Assembly (NCBI GenBank): GCA_947176425.1
Contig: CAMWQV010000078.1
Location: 1-7,919 of the forward strand
Length of the DNA: 7,919 nucleotides
Reading direction: 5' to 3'
Source of the DNA: an uncultured Clostridia bacterium
GTDB taxonomy: Bacteria; Bacillota; Clostridia; Oscillospirales; Oscillospiraceae
Each line of letters opens with the position of its first letter. Within the stretch, counting starts at the first letter, position 1. Position numbers and translations under genes: made by a program. The notes under the pieces are model-generated. The model saw only the letters and a list, made by a program, of their open reading frames with translations, was not told the origin of the DNA and searched no databases. Positions 7,229 to 7,919 of this stretch are shown here, piece by piece.

Positions 7229-7876
7229 ATGGCTGATTATACGCGCAGATTACCAGTTTACCTGCTCCTGGATTGTTCCGGTTCCATGATGGGTGAACCA
7301 ATCGAGGCTGTACGGCAGGGCATCAAAGCTCTGCTCTCCGAACTGCGCGGCGACCCGCAGGCGCTGGAGACCGCATACCTGTCTGTGATCACTTTTGACA
7401 GTCATGCGCAGCAGATTACTCCCTTGACAGAGCTGATGCAGTTCAAAGAACCCGAGCTTCATGCCGGCGGCGCGACCGCATTGGGCGGTGCATTAACTGT
7501 GCTGATGGACTGTATAAATAATGAAGTTCGGAAGTCTACCGAGACCCAAAAGGGCGATTGGCGTCCTCTGGTGTTCATTCTGACGGACGGTGCGCCTACG
7601 GATACCGACACGTTTAACCGTTCGATCGCAGATATCAAAACCGCTAAAATCGCGAATATTATCGCCTGCGCCGCCGGTTCCAACGCACGGACCGACTACC
7701 TCAAGCAGATTACGGGGAACGTGCTGATGATGAACACACTCTCTGCCGGAGATATGGCGCAATTCTTCCAGTGGGTGTCCAGCTCCATCAAATTGTCCTC
7801 CAAAAACCTTGACGAAAAGCCGGGCGGTGCAATCCAGCTTCCGCCGCCGCCGCAGGGTTTTGTAGTGGTGCCCTGA
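7229..7876 (+). CDS. terY: TerY-like von Willebrand factor A domain protein
   Basis: A 215-residue cytoplasmic protein that is almost entirely one VWA domain. The metal-ion-dependent adhesion site is complete: D15-x-S17-x-S19 in LLLDCSGSMMGEPIEAV, T83 in HAGGATALGGAL, and D120 in FILTDGAPTD. TerY hallmarks follow: RRLPVYLLLD at the start, LRGDPQALETAYLSVITFD, KGDWRPLVFILTDG, IIACAAG, and a FFQWVSSSIK end, then a proline-rich tail PPPPQGFVVVP. TerY proteins are linked with tellurite-resistance and stress gene clusters, often beside a PP2C phosphatase and a kinase in phosphorylation-based signalling. No other ter gene is visible, so tellurite resistance itself should not be assumed. AAAGGAAG (7212-7219) supports the start. 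The next gene follows after 18 bases in the same operon. Confidence 0.9.
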   Translation: MADYTRRLPVYLLLDCSGSMMGEPIEAVRQGIKALLSELRGDPQALETAYLSVITFDSHAQQITPLTELMQFKEPELHAGGATALGGALTVLMDCINNEVRKSTETQKGDWRPLVFILTDGAPTDTDTFNRSIADIKTAKIANIIACAAGSNARTDYLKQITGNVLMMNTLSAGDMAQFFQWVSSSIKLSSKNLDEKPGGAIQLPPPPQGFVVVP

Positions 7877-7894
7877 ACGGAAAGGAGCCTGTAA

Positions 7895-7919
7895 ATGGAG
7901 CTGCAAGAGAAGGACATAC
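7895..7919 (+). CDS. Start of an unidentified gene, cut by the window end
   Basis: Only MELQEKDI is visible. The ATG is preceded by AAAGGAG (7881-7887) with 7 bases of spacing, and lies 18 bases after terY, so it is very likely the second gene of the same operon. Family context suggests a PP2C phosphatase, another VWA protein or a kinase, but eight residues cannot show which. Confidence 0.65.

Noticed and set aside
7086..7289. Plus-strand open frame overlapping the start of the terY-like gene
   Set aside because: It runs through the promoter at 7138-7166 and into terY in another frame; its composition is not protein-like and no ribosome binding site precedes it.
7229..7876. Tellurite resistance as the function of this locus
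   Set aside because: Only the VWA component is present. No TerD-, TerC- or TerB-like gene is visible, and TerY-like proteins occur widely outside tellurite clusters.

Overview
This window looks like a chromosomal segment of a gut-type Gram-positive bacterium of the class Clostridia, most likely an Oscillospiraceae/Ruminococcaceae relative. The evidence is an EF-Tu tail, strong AGGAGG-type ribosome binding sites, good sigma-A promoters, moderate GC, S-layer-homology (SLH) domains of the Clostridia type, and a dockerin. The lineage is inferred from these traits; no database was searched.

Layout, all genes on the + strand: (1) the 3' end of tuf (EF-Tu, 1-219) and its hairpin terminator. (2) A 198-base gap holding a BceR-like inverted repeat and a promoter, then a small YxeA-family membrane-anchored or secreted protein (418-783). 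(3) A strong promoter at 833-861 driving a two-gene operon. Its first gene is a 1654-residue secreted multimodular M60-family zinc metallopeptidase with a dockerin, FN3 and discoidin-like modules (909-5873). Its second gene, one base further on, is a 377-residue protein with a cohesin-like domain, a low-complexity linker and three SLH domains (5875-7008). A perfect 16-bp hairpin terminator closes the operon. (4) A new promoter with an extended -10, a TerY-like von Willebrand factor A (VWA) protein (7229-7876), and the first codons of another gene in the same operon (7895 onward).

The main point of interest is the two-gene operon. The protease carries a dockerin and the next gene encodes what looks like a cohesin-like, SLH-anchored surface protein. 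Together they could form a minimal cellulosome-like system that displays a mucin- or glycoprotein-cutting M60 peptidase on the cell wall, rather than a cellulase. The M60 catalytic motif, the dockerin and the SLH repeats are read directly from the sequence. The cohesin assignment and the pairing of the two proteins are inference.

A second point is the BceR-like site (TTACA-N4-TGTAA) upstream of the YxeA-family gene. In Bacillus subtilis, yxeA belongs to the regulon of a BceRS-like antimicrobial-peptide-sensing two-component system, so this gene may be a detached member of such a regulon.
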